Shown here one piece after another: positions 45,545 through 56,459 of a stretch of 64,000 nucleotides of DNA. Below the pieces are notes generated by a model that saw nothing but the letters and a program-made list of their open reading frames with translations, did no database searches and was not told where the DNA came from. The translations under genes were made by a program, and so were the position numbers. Each line of letters starts with the position of its first letter. The first letter of the stretch is position 1. The DNA is from Novosphingobium beihaiense (GTDB lineage Bacteria > Pseudomonadota > Alphaproteobacteria > Sphingomonadales > Sphingomonadaceae): NCBI RefSeq assembly GCF_022832375.1, contig NZ_JALHLG010000003.1, forward strand, positions 248,001 to 312,000, written 5' to 3'.

Positions 45545-45574
45545 ACCGGTACAATTTTAAAAAACCGTACCGGT
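45545..45574. promoter_or_regulatory. Palindromic operator of the MocR-type regulator
   Basis: ACCGGTAC (45545-45552) and GTACCGGT (45567-45574) are perfect inverted copies with 14 A+T-rich bases between, so the half-site centres are 22 bp apart (two helical turns). It lies 16 bp upstream of the regulator GTG and 55 bp from the divergent urcA-phzF unit. This is a typical place for a MocR binding site. Confidence 0.7.
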
Positions 45575-45589
45575 CAGGAAATCAGTACA

Positions 45590-46999
45590 GTGGCAACAAT
45601 CCATCTCACCCGCACCGAACACGTCATGCAATTGGTCCAGGATCGCATCGAACGGCGAGTGTTGACGCCGGGCTCGCGTCTGCCTTCGGTACGGGCCATG
45701 GCCGAAACCACCGGCTATTCGAAATCGACCGTAGTCGAAGCTTATGACCGGCTTGCGGCGGATGGCGCGATCCGCTCTCGCCCCGGCGCCGGGTTTTACG
45801 TCTCGGCGCCGCTTTCGCCCCTGTCGCTGGACCGGATCGGCACACCTGTCGAGCGCGAGGTCGATCCCCTGTGGATGCTGCGCCAATCGCTTTCCCATCG
45901 CCCTGGGGCGCTGAAACCCGGCTGTGGCTGGCTGCCGGATGACTGGCTGAACAGCGCCCATATCCGCAAGGCCCTGCGTGCGGCGGCCCGCAGCAAGGCT
46001 GACGCGCCTTTGATGGGCTATGCCTCGCTGCTCGGATCGCCGCCGCTGCGGGCCCTGCTCGCCCGGCGGCTGGAAGAGCAAGGCACGGCCGCCGCCCCGG
46101 ACCAGATCCTGCTGACCGAAAGCAGCACCCATGCCCTCGATCTCGTCAGCCGCTTCCTGCTCGAACCCGGAGACACGGTGCTGGTGGACGATCCGTGCTA
46201 CTTCAATTTCCTGGCCTTGCTGCGCGCGCACCGGGCGAAAGTCATCGGCATCCCGATGACGCCCAACGGGCCGGACATGGCCGCTTTCGCCGCGGCGCTG
46301 ACGGAACACCGCCCCCGTTTCTACATCACCAATTCGGCCTGCCACAATCCGACCGGGGCAACACTGTCCGCCGCCACCGCGCACCAGTTGCTGAAGCTGG
46401 CCGATGCGCACGATCTGGTGATCGTGGAAGACGATGTCTTCGCCGATTTCGAGTACACGCCCTCCCCCCGGCTTGCCGCGTTCGACGGGCTTGACCGGGT
46501 GATCCGGATCGGCAGCTTTTCCAAATCGGTAACGGCGGCGATCCGCTGCGGGCACATCGCCGCCCGCCCGGACTGGATCGAGGCACTGGCGGACCTGCGT
46601 GTGGCGACCTCCATGTCGGGCAATCCGCTCTCGGCGGAAATTCTCCACGCAGTGCTGACGGACAGCGGATACCGCCGCCAGATCGAGGGTATCCGCACGC
46701 GTCTGGCCCGCGCCATGGCGCGAACCACGGCACGGCTGCGCGACGCCGGGATCACGCCCTGGATCGAACCGGCCGCCGGTCTGTTCATCTGGGCACGGCT
46801 GCCAGACGGGCTCGATGCCGCGCAACTGGCCCGCGACGCACTGGCCGAGAACATCGTGCTGGCCCCCGGTAACGTCTTCAGCACCAATGGCATGTGGAGC
46901 AATTACTTGCGCTTCAACGTGGCGATGAGCGACGATGACCGCGTCAGCGGCTTCCTGACCAGAGCCTGCCGCCAGCCCGCTCCGGCGCGGAATTACTGA
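45590..46999 (+). CDS. MocR-type regulator (GntR helix-turn-helix + aminotransferase-like domain)
   Basis: A 469-residue PLP-linked regulator. An N-terminal winged helix (MQLVQDRIERRVLTPGSRLPSVR, KSTVVEAYDRLAADGAIRSRPG) is joined to a fold-type I aminotransferase domain. The latter has NSACHNPTG, EDDVFADFEY and the PLP-binding Lys in IGSFSKSVTAAIRCG. It probably senses PLP or an amino-acid adduct. It starts at GTG 45590 behind AGGAA. The perfect palindrome upstream suggests autoregulation and control of the divergent urcA-phzF unit, and perhaps of the dioxygenase gene. Target genes are inferred from position only. Confidence 0.92.
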   Translation: MATIHLTRTEHVMQLVQDRIERRVLTPGSRLPSVRAMAETTGYSKSTVVEAYDRLAADGAIRSRPGAGFYVSAPLSPLSLDRIGTPVEREVDPLWMLRQSLSHRPGALKPGCGWLPDDWLNSAHIRKALRAAARSKADAPLMGYASLLGSPPLRALLARRLEEQGTAAAPDQILLTESSTHALDLVSRFLLEPGDTVLVDDPCYFNFLALLRAHRAKVIGIPMTPNGPDMAAFAAALTEHRPRFYITNSACHNPTGATLSAATAHQLLKLADAHDLVIVEDDVFADFEYTPSPRLAAFDGLDRVIRIGSFSKSVTAAIRCGHIAARPDWIEALADLRVATSMSGNPLSAEILHAVLTDSGYRRQIEGIRTRLARAMARTTARLRDAGITPWIEPAAGLFIWARLPDGLDAAQLARDALAENIVLAPGNVFSTNGMWSNYLRFNVAMSDDDRVSGFLTRACRQPAPARNY

Positions 47000-47102
47000 C
47001 GAACGGGGTTAACAGAGAACGCGGCGGCTAGGCTGGAAACAAGAAAATCTTAGCGAATGCCAGTTACCATGATTGCCGGTCTTAGTTCTGGCAGGCACAA
47101 GA

Positions 47103-48968
47103 ATGAAAATATTGGTCGTAGACGATGAAGAGGCCGTCCGGGAGGCCTATCGTCATGTCTTGGCCGAACGGAGGGACTTTCCGCCCGCCGGTGGCTTGAC
47201 GGCCATGGCCCGGGACCTGTTCGGAGAGGATGTCCTGGCCGGTGAGGATGCTCCGGCCGCCGCGCATCCCGTATTCGACGTCCATTTCGCATCGCAAGGC
47301 CTGGATGCCGTTGCCATGGTCCAGAATGCACTGGACCGGAACGACCCGTTCAAGGCCGCCTTCATCGACGTGCGCATGCCGCCGGGGATCGACGGGCGGG
47401 AAACCGCGCGGCGCATCCGCGCGATCGACAGCGACATCAACCTCGTGATCGTCACCGCCTATTCCGACCATTCCGCCACCGACATTGCCACTGTCGCAGG
47501 CCCGGCGGACAAGATCTTCTACATCAGCAAGCCCTTTTCCAGCGAGGAAATCCGGCAGATGGCGCTCGCGCTGTGCCAGCGGTGGGACAACGATACCGGG
47601 CAACTGGAACTGCTGCGGCAGAAAGTGGCCGAACTGGCAACCAGCGAGGCGCGGGCCCGCCATGCAGCGCTGCACGATTCCCTGACCGGCGCGGCCAACC
47701 GGATGGCCTTTCTTCAGGAACTGTCCTGCCGCATCACCCGTGGCGATACCGGCTTTGCTCTCGCCATCATCGATCTCGACCGCTTCAAGCATGTGAACGA
47801 CACATTCGGGCACGGCGCGGGCGACGATCTGCTGATCGCTGTTTACGACATTCTGCACGAACAAGTGCCCCCGCACAGCATGGTCGCCCGTCTGGGCGGA
47901 GACGAGTTCGGCCTGCTTCTGCCTGCCGATCAACTGGAAGAAGCACAAGCGATCTGCGCGCATCTTGTCGAAAGCTGTTCCCGCAGTTTCTCGGTCTTTG
48001 GCAATTCGGCGCGGATCGGCGCCTCCTGCGGACTGATGATGCCGAAAGAGCAGCCCTACCGGGATGCCAGCGAATTGATGCGCTTTGCCGATCTGGCGCT
48101 TTTCGCGGCCAAGCGCGACGGGCGCGAGAGAGTCTGCGTGTTCGATGGTGCGATGGATGAAAGCCAGCGCTTCCGCCAGGTCATTGAAGGGGGGCTGCGC
48201 CGCGCCATCGCGGAAGGCGAACTGTCCCTCCACTATCAACCGATCGTGGAACGCGACGACCTCAAGACCGTGGGCTTCGAAGCGCTGCTGCGCTGGAACA
48301 GCCCGGAAAGCGGGCCGATCTCCCCCGCCATCTTCATCCCCATTGCCGAAGAAAGCGGCCTGATCGACGATCTGGGCGAATGGGTCGTGGACCATGCTCT
48401 GAAAGACTGCGCCGGCTGGCCGGACCTGTTCGTGTCCATCAACTTCTCGCCGCGCCAGTTCAAACGGGCGAACTTCGTCGAATGGCTGGATGCGCGCGTG
48501 GCCCATGCCCAAGTCGCCCCCCGGAACGTGCAGATCGAAATCACCGAAACGGCGATCTTCGAAGACACCAGCTGGGCCGCGGACGTGCTGCGCGAACTGC
48601 AGGCCAAGGGCTACCGCATTGCGCTCGACGATTTCGGCACGGGCTATTCCAGCCTGTTCAACATCAAGAACTTCTCCCTCAACTGCCTGAAGATAGACAA
48701 GAGCTTCATCGAAGGGCTGGGGCACGACAGGCACAGTGCCGCGATCGTCAGCTCCGTGATCCATCTCGCGCGGGCACTAGGCCTCTATATCATCGCCGAA
48801 GGGGTCGAAACCGACGAGCAGTGTCAGGTCCTGCGCCTGACCGGCTGCTCCCACATGCAGGGCTTCCTGTTCGGCAAGCCGGCCAATGCCGCCGAAACGG
48901 CAGACCAGGTGCAGAGCCTCCCGGAGGTGCCGGAGCCCGGACAGCGCCCCGCTGCGATCGGGGGGTAA
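47103..48968 (+). CDS. Receiver-GGDEF-EAL cyclic-di-GMP protein
   Basis: A 621-residue protein. A receiver domain (KILVVDDEEAVREAYRHVL; Asp in FIDVRMPPGIDG; Lys in YISKPFS) contains an unusual insertion of roughly 35 residues (about 30-68) between its first helix and second strand. An intact diguanylate cyclase motif (RLGGDEFGLL, about residue 265) follows, then an intact phosphodiesterase domain (FEALLRW about 391, DDFGTGYSSL). Both synthesis and breakdown of cyclic-di-GMP therefore look possible. ATG 47103 begins the receiver directly; a start at 47073 would add ten residues. It lies one base upstream of a kinase gene that probably phosphorylates it. Confidence 0.92.
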   Translation: MKILVVDDEEAVREAYRHVLAERRDFPPAGGLTAMARDLFGEDVLAGEDAPAAAHPVFDVHFASQGLDAVAMVQNALDRNDPFKAAFIDVRMPPGIDGRETARRIRAIDSDINLVIVTAYSDHSATDIATVAGPADKIFYISKPFSSEEIRQMALALCQRWDNDTGQLELLRQKVAELATSEARARHAALHDSLTGAANRMAFLQELSCRITRGDTGFALAIIDLDRFKHVNDTFGHGAGDDLLIAVYDILHEQVPPHSMVARLGGDEFGLLLPADQLEEAQAICAHLVESCSRSFSVFGNSARIGASCGLMMPKEQPYRDASELMRFADLALFAAKRDGRERVCVFDGAMDESQRFRQVIEGGLRRAIAEGELSLHYQPIVERDDLKTVGFEALLRWNSPESGPISPAIFIPIAEESGLIDDLGEWVVDHALKDCAGWPDLFVSINFSPRQFKRANFVEWLDARVAHAQVAPRNVQIEITETAIFEDTSWAADVLRELQAKGYRIALDDFGTGYSSLFNIKNFSLNCLKIDKSFIEGLGHDRHSAAIVSSVIHLARALGLYIIAEGVETDEQCQVLRLTGCSHMQGFLFGKPANAAETADQVQSLPEVPEPGQRPAAIGG

Positions 48969-48969
48969 C

Positions 48970-50838
48970 GTGGCCTGGCGCCTGCCCTGGACACGCAACC
49001 GCGACGGCCGGTTACGCAATACCCTGCTGTTCAACCTGGCTCTTATCGGCCTGATCGCGGCGGCTGCGCTGTTCGTCCTGCTGGGCTCTTCCATCCAGAA
49101 GAGCTTCTCGTCGCTGGAACAACGCGAATTGGAGGGGCATCTCGGCCGGATCTCCGACTTCCAGAAAACCGGCACGGGGTTCCTGCTGGCGCGCGCAAAG
49201 GACTGGGGAGTCTGGGACGACAGCTACGTCTACGCCCAGAAATTTGATGCCAGCTATGAAGCCAACAACGTCAACATAGAGTCGTTTCGGAATGCCCGCG
49301 TCGATGGCCTTGCCATTGTCCGCCTCCGCGACGGCACAGGCCGCGGTTTTGCCTTCGACCGCACGAAAGGCACGAAACAGCCGGGGCTGGCGCGCGCCCT
49401 TCTGGCAGAAGTCACCCGCCCGGATTTCATGGCATACATGCGCGGCAGGGAAGACGCGCAGAGCTTCGCCGTTCTGGATGGCCAGCTATACACCATTGCC
49501 AGCGTGCAGATCCACAAGAGCAACGGCGGCAGCGCTCCTCCCGGCTTTCTCACGTTCGTCCAGAAAGTTACGGCGCAAATGGCGGAAGACGCCTTGCAGG
49601 TGCCGGCCGGGATCGATCTGAAGTCCCGGATTACAACAACGCAAATCGTCCGCGCCCCCAATACCATCGAGATCGCCGTGCCGTTCAAAGGGCGGAACGG
49701 AAAAACCGTCGCAGCCATCCAGCTTCATATGAAGCGGCCACTGACGCAAGCAGCCCATGAACTCCTGCTCATCACCTTTGCAGGCGTTTTCTCGCTGATC
49801 GCGCTGCTGCTGACCGTGCTCAACCGGCGCGTCAAAACGCTTGTGCTCGATCCTGTCGAGCGGCTGCACAAGCACGTCAGCCGCATACGCGAATCCAGGG
49901 AACTGCAGGCCATCAACACGCCCGCTCCCGCCAACGAGTTCGGGGCCCTGCAGGCCGAATTCAACCGGATGACCGCCGAACTGCTGCAATTGCGCGCGCA
50001 GCTGGAATCGCAATCATTCACGCTGGGAAAATCGCAAAGCGCGATGGGCCTCATACACAATCTGCGCAACGGCCTGAGCCCGGTCCGAGTCATCCTGGAA
50101 ACACTGGATCAGAACTGCCGGAACACTTTCCCTCCGCAAATGCAGCGGGCACTGGACGAACTGTCGGACGGCACGCTCGATCAAGAGCGGCGCGACAAGC
50201 TCATCAGCTTCCTTACGGCTGCGCATGAACATGCCGCCGCTACGAATTCCGTTGCGAGGCAGCAAGTCCGTGAGGCGGCGCGCAACCTGATGAATGCCAT
50301 CAATGCCATCGATGCGGCCGCGCAGAATGGGCGCGACATCCATTTCGACGAACGCTGCGATCTTTCCGGCCTCCTCAGCCATTCGGCCAACATCGCCCGC
50401 TATGCCGACAATATCGCGATTGCCGCCGATGTTCAGTGCAACGGCCATATCGCTGTGTCCGGCAACCGCGTCCTGCTCAGCCAGGTCCTGGAAAACCTAG
50501 TCACGAACGCACTGGAAGCCATCCGCGAAAGCGGACGGCAGGATGGAGCGATCTCACTGCAGGCCGCGCAGAACCGCAAGACGGGAATCTGCACGATAAC
50601 CGTGGCCGACAACGGCGCCGGTTTCGCTCCCGAAACCGCCCCCCGGTTGTTCGAACGCGGATTTTCGACGCGCACATCGAAATCGGGCGGCCTCGGCCTG
50701 CACTGGTGCGCGAACACCGTGCAGGCGATGAACGGCGAACTGCAGCTGGAAAGCCGCGGCAAAGGCAGGGGCGCCCGGGCCATCATTCGCCTTCCCTTGT
50801 GGCAGAATCGGGCCGGTGGAAACAAAAACGCGGCCTGA
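48970..50838 (+). CDS. CHASE4-domain sensor histidine kinase
   Basis: A 622-residue membrane kinase. TM1 (LLFNLALIGLIAAAALFVLLG) is followed by a periplasmic CHASE4-like domain with DWGVWDDSYVY, TM2 at about residues 270-290, and a HAMP-like link. The phosphoacceptor box is unusual (MGLIHNLRNGLSPVRVIL, His followed by NLRN). A normal ATPase domain follows (LENLVTNALEAI, DNGAGFAPE, GGLGLHWCANTV). The GTG at 48970 starts one base after the stop of the REC-GGDEF-EAL gene, so they are translated together. It probably sets cyclic-di-GMP output in response to an external signal. Confidence 0.88.
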   Translation: MAWRLPWTRNRDGRLRNTLLFNLALIGLIAAAALFVLLGSSIQKSFSSLEQRELEGHLGRISDFQKTGTGFLLARAKDWGVWDDSYVYAQKFDASYEANNVNIESFRNARVDGLAIVRLRDGTGRGFAFDRTKGTKQPGLARALLAEVTRPDFMAYMRGREDAQSFAVLDGQLYTIASVQIHKSNGGSAPPGFLTFVQKVTAQMAEDALQVPAGIDLKSRITTTQIVRAPNTIEIAVPFKGRNGKTVAAIQLHMKRPLTQAAHELLLITFAGVFSLIALLLTVLNRRVKTLVLDPVERLHKHVSRIRESRELQAINTPAPANEFGALQAEFNRMTAELLQLRAQLESQSFTLGKSQSAMGLIHNLRNGLSPVRVILETLDQNCRNTFPPQMQRALDELSDGTLDQERRDKLISFLTAAHEHAAATNSVARQQVREAARNLMNAINAIDAAAQNGRDIHFDERCDLSGLLSHSANIARYADNIAIAADVQCNGHIAVSGNRVLLSQVLENLVTNALEAIRESGRQDGAISLQAAQNRKTGICTITVADNGAGFAPETAPRLFERGFSTRTSKSGGLGLHWCANTVQAMNGELQLESRGKGRGARAIIRLPLWQNRAGGNKNAA

Positions 50839-51099
50839 CGCTCCCCCTATTCTTTCAAAACCGCCTTGCACAGGAAGCTGTTGGCGAGATTACCAATATC
50901 GGCCATAAATGTATGTCACTATGCGCGAGCACCTGCCGCAGCGCAGACAGGACCGCGACGCGTGCAATGATACGCCGGATCAATCAATTATGCGTCTGAT
51001 CAATGTTATGCATCGTCCGGGTATGACATGCATCTGCCGCGTTCGTTCGGCAGGGCCGATTTTGATCGCTGGACACGGGGTCGCGAAAGGAAAGGCATA
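50839..51099. other. Promoter region of the efflux operon
   Basis: This 261-bp gap holds no gene I can support. It contains several ATCAAT/TGATCAAT and TATGCAT-like A+T-rich patches at about 50975-51015, which may belong to the promoter or operator of the efflux operon. No hairpin terminator behind the kinase gene was recognised. Confidence 0.4.
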
Positions 51100-52614
51100 T
51101 TGACCGAATGGCCATGGACCGCACCGGCCGCCGGTACTGCGGAGACGCAGGCATCCAGGCGGACCCGTCTGGCTGGAAACTGCAAGCGCATGGCCGCCGG
51201 CCTGCTGCTTCTGAGCCTGTCCGCCTGCTCCTTCGCCCCGGACTATGCGCGCCCCGCACCGCTCGTGCCTGCAACCTATCAGGCACCGGAAACACCCGGC
51301 GTTTCCATCGGCAATCTGGGCTGGCACGACTTCTTCCGGCGCCCCGAGCTACAGCGGCTGATCGGGGAAGCGCTGGCACACAACCGCGACATCCGCATCG
51401 CCAGCGCGCGCGTGGCCGAAGCGCGCGCGGCGTGGCGGATCGAGGGGGCCTCGCTCTATCCGCAGCTTGATGCCGTGGGCACCGGCACGCGCGGGCGCAG
51501 CCTGTTCAATCTGCCCGGCGCGGGCACCACGCCTATCGACACCAAGCAGGTCAGCGCGCAGTTGAGCGCGAGCTGGGAGATCGATTTCTGGGGCCGCCTG
51601 CGCAACTTGCGCGATGCCGCGCGCTGGCAATATCTGGCAAGCGAGGAGGCCCGCCGCGCCGTGGCAACCAGCCTCGTCGCACAAGTGGCGAATGGCTATC
51701 TGCTGGAGCGCGAGTATGAAGAGCGCGCCAAGCTCGCCCGCAGCTCGATCCAGACGCGCGAGGAATCGCTGCGGATCATGCGGCGGCGCTACGAAGTCGG
51801 CGCGGGCTCCAAGCTCGATATGACGCAGGCGCAGACCCTGCTGGCGCAGGCGCGCATGACCTTGCAGGCGCTGGAACAGGATCAGGCGGTCAACCGCAAT
51901 GCCATGGCCCTTCTGGTCGGCCATCCGGTAACGATCGCGCCAGGCACGCTCACGCTGCTCGATGCCCCCGAGCACCCGCCGCTGCCCGTGGGCCTGCCAT
52001 CGGAATTACTGATCAACCGGCCCGACATCGCCGAGGCTGAAAACCAGTTGCGCGCCGCCAATGCCAATATCGGCGCGGCGCGGGCGGCGTTCTTTCCCAG
52101 CATCAGCCTCACCGGCGCCTACGGCACGATGAGCGACGCGCTCGACGGCCTGTTCTCGAAGGGCAGCGAGGCCTGGAGCTTCACCCCCACCATCCGCCTG
52201 CCGCTGTTCAATGCGGGCCGGCTCAAGGGCAATCTCGACGTGGCGAAAGCCCGGCGCGAACGGGCGGTGGCCGAATACGAAAAGGCCATCCAGTCCGCCT
52301 TTCGCGATGTGTCCGACGCGCTGGTACGGCGCCGCCAGCTCCAGCTGCAGATCGACACCACGAAAGAGATGCTCGACGCCCAGCGCGAACGCGCGCGGCT
52401 GGCGCAATTGCGGTTCGACAACGGGCGCTCGGCCTATCTCGAAGTGCTCGATGCCCAGCGCGACCTGTTCGATGCAGAACAGTCGCTGGTCCAGCTGCGC
52501 CGCGCCGAACTGGCCAGCGTCGTGGCGCTCTATTCCGCGCTCGGCGGCGGCTTTGCCGATGACCGGGCTTTCGAAACGGCACCATCAGGCAACAACAGGG
52601 AACAGACGCGATGA
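51100..52614 (+). CDS. NodT-family outer-membrane efflux lipoprotein
   Basis: A 504-residue TolC-like outer-membrane factor. A lipobox (LLLLSLSAC at about residues 33-41) anchors it, SFAPDYARP is the common family start, and two repeated helical/beta parts follow ([53 protein letters not shown]). I took TTG 51100, which follows AAGGAAAGG; other choices are ATG 51190 and the longer frame from 51028. It forms the outer duct for the adaptor and ABC pump encoded next. The next gene overlaps it by ATGA. Confidence 0.9.
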   Translation: MTEWPWTAPAAGTAETQASRRTRLAGNCKRMAAGLLLLSLSACSFAPDYARPAPLVPATYQAPETPGVSIGNLGWHDFFRRPELQRLIGEALAHNRDIRIASARVAEARAAWRIEGASLYPQLDAVGTGTRGRSLFNLPGAGTTPIDTKQVSAQLSASWEIDFWGRLRNLRDAARWQYLASEEARRAVATSLVAQVANGYLLEREYEERAKLARSSIQTREESLRIMRRRYEVGAGSKLDMTQAQTLLAQARMTLQALEQDQAVNRNAMALLVGHPVTIAPGTLTLLDAPEHPPLPVGLPSELLINRPDIAEAENQLRAANANIGAARAAFFPSISLTGAYGTMSDALDGLFSKGSEAWSFTPTIRLPLFNAGRLKGNLDVAKARRERAVAEYEKAIQSAFRDVSDALVRRRQLQLQIDTTKEMLDAQRERARLAQLRFDNGRSAYLEVLDAQRDLFDAEQSLVQLRRAELASVVALYSALGGGFADDRAFETAPSGNNREQTR

Positions 52615-53687
52615 CGCAGGCGGACAGAAAAACCTGGATCGTCAGGGGCGCGATTATCGCTGCCGTCGTAGTCGCCGGCATGGCACTGTGGTCGTTCCTC
52701 AAGCCCTCTGGCCTTCCCGAGGGGATCGTCAGCGGCAACGGCCGGATCGAGGCCACGGAAATCGATATCTCGGCCAAGACGCCGGGGCGCATCAAGGACA
52801 TCATCGCCGAGGAAGGCCAGCTGGTGAAAGCGGGCGATGTCGTCGCGCATATGGATACAGACAGCCTGCACGCGCAGCTTTCCGAAGCCGAAGCCCAGCT
52901 GGCGCAGGCCACCAACGCCATCCGGATCGCCGAGGCGCAAGTCGTCCAGCGCCAGAGCGAACGGTCCGCCGCACAGGCCACCGTGCGCCAGCGCGAGGCG
53001 GAACTGAGCGCGGCCCGCAAGCGCTTCCGCCGCTCAGAAACCCTTGCACAGGAAGGCGCGACCCCGGTGCAGGAGCGGGACGACAACGAGGCCGCCGTCG
53101 AAGGCGCGCAGGCGGCGGTGGAAGCCGCGCGTGCGCAGTTCGCCTCGGCCAATGCAGGCATTGCCGCCGCGCGCAGCCAGGTTATCGGCGCGCGCTCCAA
53201 TGTCGATGCCGCACGCGCGACGATCGCTCGCATCAAGGTCGATATCGACGATTCCGATCTGCGCGCGCCGCGCGGCGGGCGCATCCAGTACCGCGTCGCT
53301 CAGCCGGGCGAAGTGGTGGCGGCAGGCGGCCGGGTGATGAACCTCGTCGATCTCTCCGACGTCTACATGACTTTCTTCCTGCCCGAGACGGTGGCCGGCC
53401 GCGTGCGCATCGGCAGCGAGGCGCGGCTGGTGCTCGATGCCCTGCCCGGCCGCGTGATCCCCGCGAAGATCAGCTTCGTCGCCGATGTCGCCCAGTTCAC
53501 GCCGAAAACGGTGGAGACCGAAAGCGAGCGGCAGAAACTGATGTTCCGCGTGCGGGCACGGATCGATCCCGCGCTGCTCGAACGCCACATTTCGGTCGTC
53601 AAGACCGGGCTGCCCGGCATGGCGTACGTGCGCGTCGATCCCAAGGCGGCCTGGCCCGAAAACCTCGCGAACCCCGTGAAGGAATAA
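52611..53687 (+). CDS. HlyD/YhiI-type membrane-fusion adaptor
   Basis: A 358-residue periplasmic adaptor with one N-terminal membrane anchor ([18 protein letters not shown]). It has a biotinyl-lipoyl-like half ([20 protein letters not shown]), a long Ala/Glu/Arg-rich coiled-coil hairpin at about residues 85-205, the second lipoyl half ([15 protein letters not shown]) and a beta-barrel domain. It links the inner-membrane ABC pump to the NodT-type outer-membrane factor. It is the second gene of the operon, overlapping the first by 4 bp and leaving 4 bp to the ABC gene. This matches the Escherichia coli yhiI-rbbA-yhhJ arrangement. Confidence 0.92.
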   Translation: MTQADRKTWIVRGAIIAAVVVAGMALWSFLKPSGLPEGIVSGNGRIEATEIDISAKTPGRIKDIIAEEGQLVKAGDVVAHMDTDSLHAQLSEAEAQLAQATNAIRIAEAQVVQRQSERSAAQATVRQREAELSAARKRFRRSETLAQEGATPVQERDDNEAAVEGAQAAVEAARAQFASANAGIAAARSQVIGARSNVDAARATIARIKVDIDDSDLRAPRGGRIQYRVAQPGEVVAAGGRVMNLVDLSDVYMTFFLPETVAGRVRIGSEARLVLDALPGRVIPAKISFVADVAQFTPKTVETESERQKLMFRVRARIDPALLERHISVVKTGLPGMAYVRVDPKAAWPENLANPVKE

Positions 53688-53691
53688 GACG

Positions 53692-56457
53692 ATGGCCTCC
53701 GCCCAGCCACCCGGCGGCGGAACTCCCGTCGTCAAGATTGCCGGTGTCTCGCTGCACTATGGCAAGAAGGCGGCGCTGCGCGATCTCAATCTGACGGTGC
53801 CCGAAGGCCGCATGGTCGGGCTGATCGGGCCGGACGGCGTGGGCAAGTCCAGCCTCCTGGCACTGGCCTCCGGCGCCCGCGCGGTGCAGGACGGCGAAGT
53901 CGAAGTGCTGGGCGGCGACATGCGCCTGCGCCGCCACCGCGAGGCTGTGTGCCCGCGCATCGCCTATATGCCGCAAGGGCTCGGCAAGAACCTCTATCCG
54001 ACGCTTTCGGTGGAGGAGAACCTGCAATTCTTCGCCCGGCTGTTCGGCCACGATGCCGCCGAACGCCGCCGCCGCATCGATGCCCTGACCCGCTCCACCG
54101 GCCTTTACGATTTCCTCTCGCGCCCGGCGGGTAAATTGTCGGGCGGCATGAAGCAGAAGCTCGGCCTGTGCTGCGCGCTGATCCACGATCCCGATCTACT
54201 GATCCTCGACGAACCGACCACCGGCGTCGATCCGCTGGCGCGCGCGCAGTTCTGGGATCTGATCGGGCGCATCCGCGAGGAACGGCCCAGCATGAGCGTG
54301 ATTGTCGCCACCGCCTATATGGACGAGGCGCAGCGCTTCGACTGGCTGGTGGCTATGGACGACGGCGCCGTGCTCGCCACCGGAACCCCGGCGCAGCTGC
54401 TCGAACGCACTGGCACCACCTCGCTCGAAGCCGCTTTCGCCGAACTGCTCCCGGAGGAACGCAAGCGCGGCCATGCCCCGGTGGTAATTCCGCCGCTGGA
54501 AGGCGATCACGACGATATCGCCATCGAGGCGAAAGACCTCACCATGCGCTTCGGCGATTTCGTCGCGGTCGATCACGTCAGCTTTCGCATCCGGCGCGGC
54601 GAGATCTTCGGCTTCCTCGGCTCCAACGGCTGCGGCAAGACGACGACGATGAAAATGCTCACCGGGCTGCTTCCGGCAAGCGAAGGCGAGGCCTGGTTGT
54701 TCGGAAACCCCGTCGATCCGCGCGATATCTCCACCCGCCGCCGGGTCGGCTATATGAGCCAGGCCTTCTCGCTCTACGGCGAACTGACGGTGCGCCAGAA
54801 CCTCGATCTGCACGCGCGGCTGTTCCACGTTCCCGAAGACGAGATCGCCCCACGCGTGACGGAAATGGTCGAGCGCTTCTCGCTGGAGCAGGTGCTCGAC
54901 GATCTGCCCGGACGCATTCCGCTCGGCATGCGCCAGCGCCTCTCGCTCGCCGTCGCCATGGTGCACAAGCCCGAACTGCTGATCCTCGACGAGCCGACCT
55001 CGGGCGTCGATCCGGTCGCGCGCGATGCGTTCTGGCGGCTGCTCGCCGAACTCTCGCGCCGCGACAAGGTGACGATCTTCATCTCCACCCATTTCATGAA
55101 CGAGGCCGAGCGCTGCGACCGCATGTCGATGATGCATGCAGGCCAGGTGCTCGACAGCGATGCCCCCGCCCGGCTGGTCGAGAAACGCGGGGCGAAGACG
55201 CTGGAAGAAGCGTTCATCGGCTACCTTCTCGACGCCGAAGGGAACGGGGAAAGCGGCAACGGGGGACCGGCACCGCAAAATCCAGTAACGGTCGAACAGG
55301 CGTCCGCGCCCAAGGCCGCGAAAGCCCGCGTGCGTTTCAGCCTGCAGCGCATGCTCAGCTACGTCTGGCGCGAGGCGCTCGAATTGCAGCGCGATCCGGT
55401 GCGCGGCACGCTGGCGCTGGCGGGATCGGTGATCCTGCTGCTGGTGATGGGCTACGGCATCAGCCTTGACGTCAACGACTTGCGCTACGCCGTGCTCGAC
55501 CGCGATCACAGCAGCGTCAGCGAGCGCTACAAGCTCGACATCGCCGGATCGCGCTATTTCATCGAACAGCCACCAATCACCAGTTACGACGATCTCGACC
55601 GGCGCCTGAAAAGCGGCGACATCGCGCTCGCCATAGAGATCCCGCCGCATTTCGGGCGCGATCTGCTGCACGGCAGACAGGTTGCCGTGGGCGCCTGGTT
55701 CGACGGCTCGATGCCGCAACGGGCAGAGACGGTGCAGGGCTATATCCAGGGGCTGCACCAGCACTGGCTGCAAGACCAGATGCGCATGTCGGGCCGTTCC
55801 GCTGCCAGCAGCAATGTCTCCATCGAAAACCGCTATCGCTACAATCCCGAAGTGGAAAGCCTGCCCGCCATGGTGCCGAGCGTGATCCCGCTGCTGCTGC
55901 TGATGCTGCCCGCCATGCTGACCGCGCTTGCCGTGGTGCGCGAGAAGGAGCGCGGCTCGATCATCAACCTCTACGTGACGCCGGTGACGCGCTCCGAATT
56001 CCTGCTGGGCAAGCAGATTCCCTATGTGGCGCTGGCCATGGTCAATTTCGCCGTGATGCTGGCGATGGCCGTGTTCCTGTTCGACGTGCCGCCGACGGGC
56101 AATGTGCTGGCGCTGATCGTCGCGGTGCTGATCTTCTCGATCATCGCCACCGGCATGGGCCTGCTCGCCTCGGCCGTGACCAAGAGCCAGATCGCCGCGT
56201 TGTTCCTCGCCATGGTCGGCACGATGATCCCGGCAGTGACCTATGGCGGCATGACCGATCCGGTCTCCTCGCTCGAAGGCTCGGGGCGGATCATCGGCAG
56301 CATCTATCCGGCCAGCCACATGTTCACCATCAGCCGGGGCGTGTTCAGCAAGGCACTGGGCTTTTCGGACCTCACCGGCTCGGTCTGGCCGCTGATCGTG
56401 ACCGCGCCGGTGATCACCGGGCTGGCGATCGCCTTTCTCCGCAAGCAGGAGCAATAG
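53692..56457 (+). CDS. RbbA/YhiH-like ABC fusion: two ATPase domains plus permease
   Basis: A 921-residue protein. The first ATPase domain has Walker [10 protein letters not shown] with Gly-Pro-Asp as in RbbA, the signature [10 protein letters not shown] and [13 protein letters not shown]. The second has [10 protein letters not shown], an altered signature ([12 protein letters not shown] instead of LSGGQ) and [13 protein letters not shown]. From about residue 560 a six-helix ABC-2 permease domain follows, with [18 protein letters not shown]. Fused pumps of this plan export drugs or hydrophobic compounds; E. coli RbbA has also been linked to ribosomes. It is translationally close to both neighbours (4 and 2 bp). 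Confidence 0.92.
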   Translation: MASAQPPGGGTPVVKIAGVSLHYGKKAALRDLNLTVPEGRMVGLIGPDGVGKSSLLALASGARAVQDGEVEVLGGDMRLRRHREAVCPRIAYMPQGLGKNLYPTLSVEENLQFFARLFGHDAAERRRRIDALTRSTGLYDFLSRPAGKLSGGMKQKLGLCCALIHDPDLLILDEPTTGVDPLARAQFWDLIGRIREERPSMSVIVATAYMDEAQRFDWLVAMDDGAVLATGTPAQLLERTGTTSLEAAFAELLPEERKRGHAPVVIPPLEGDHDDIAIEAKDLTMRFGDFVAVDHVSFRIRRGEIFGFLGSNGCGKTTTMKMLTGLLPASEGEAWLFGNPVDPRDISTRRRVGYMSQAFSLYGELTVRQNLDLHARLFHVPEDEIAPRVTEMVERFSLEQVLDDLPGRIPLGMRQRLSLAVAMVHKPELLILDEPTSGVDPVARDAFWRLLAELSRRDKVTIFISTHFMNEAERCDRMSMMHAGQVLDSDAPARLVEKRGAKTLEEAFIGYLLDAEGNGESGNGGPAPQNPVTVEQASAPKAAKARVRFSLQRMLSYVWREALELQRDPVRGTLALAGSVILLLVMGYGISLDVNDLRYAVLDRDHSSVSERYKLDIAGSRYFIEQPPITSYDDLDRRLKSGDIALAIEIPPHFGRDLLHGRQVAVGAWFDGSMPQRAETVQGYIQGLHQHWLQDQMRMSGRSAASSNVSIENRYRYNPEVESLPAMVPSVIPLLLLMLPAMLTALAVVREKERGSIINLYVTPVTRSEFLLGKQIPYVALAMVNFAVMLAMAVFLFDVPPTGNVLALIVAVLIFSIIATGMGLLASAVTKSQIAALFLAMVGTMIPAVTYGGMTDPVSSLEGSGRIIGSIYPASHMFTISRGVFSKALGFSDLTGSVWPLIVTAPVITGLAIAFLRKQEQ

Positions 56458-56459
56458 CG

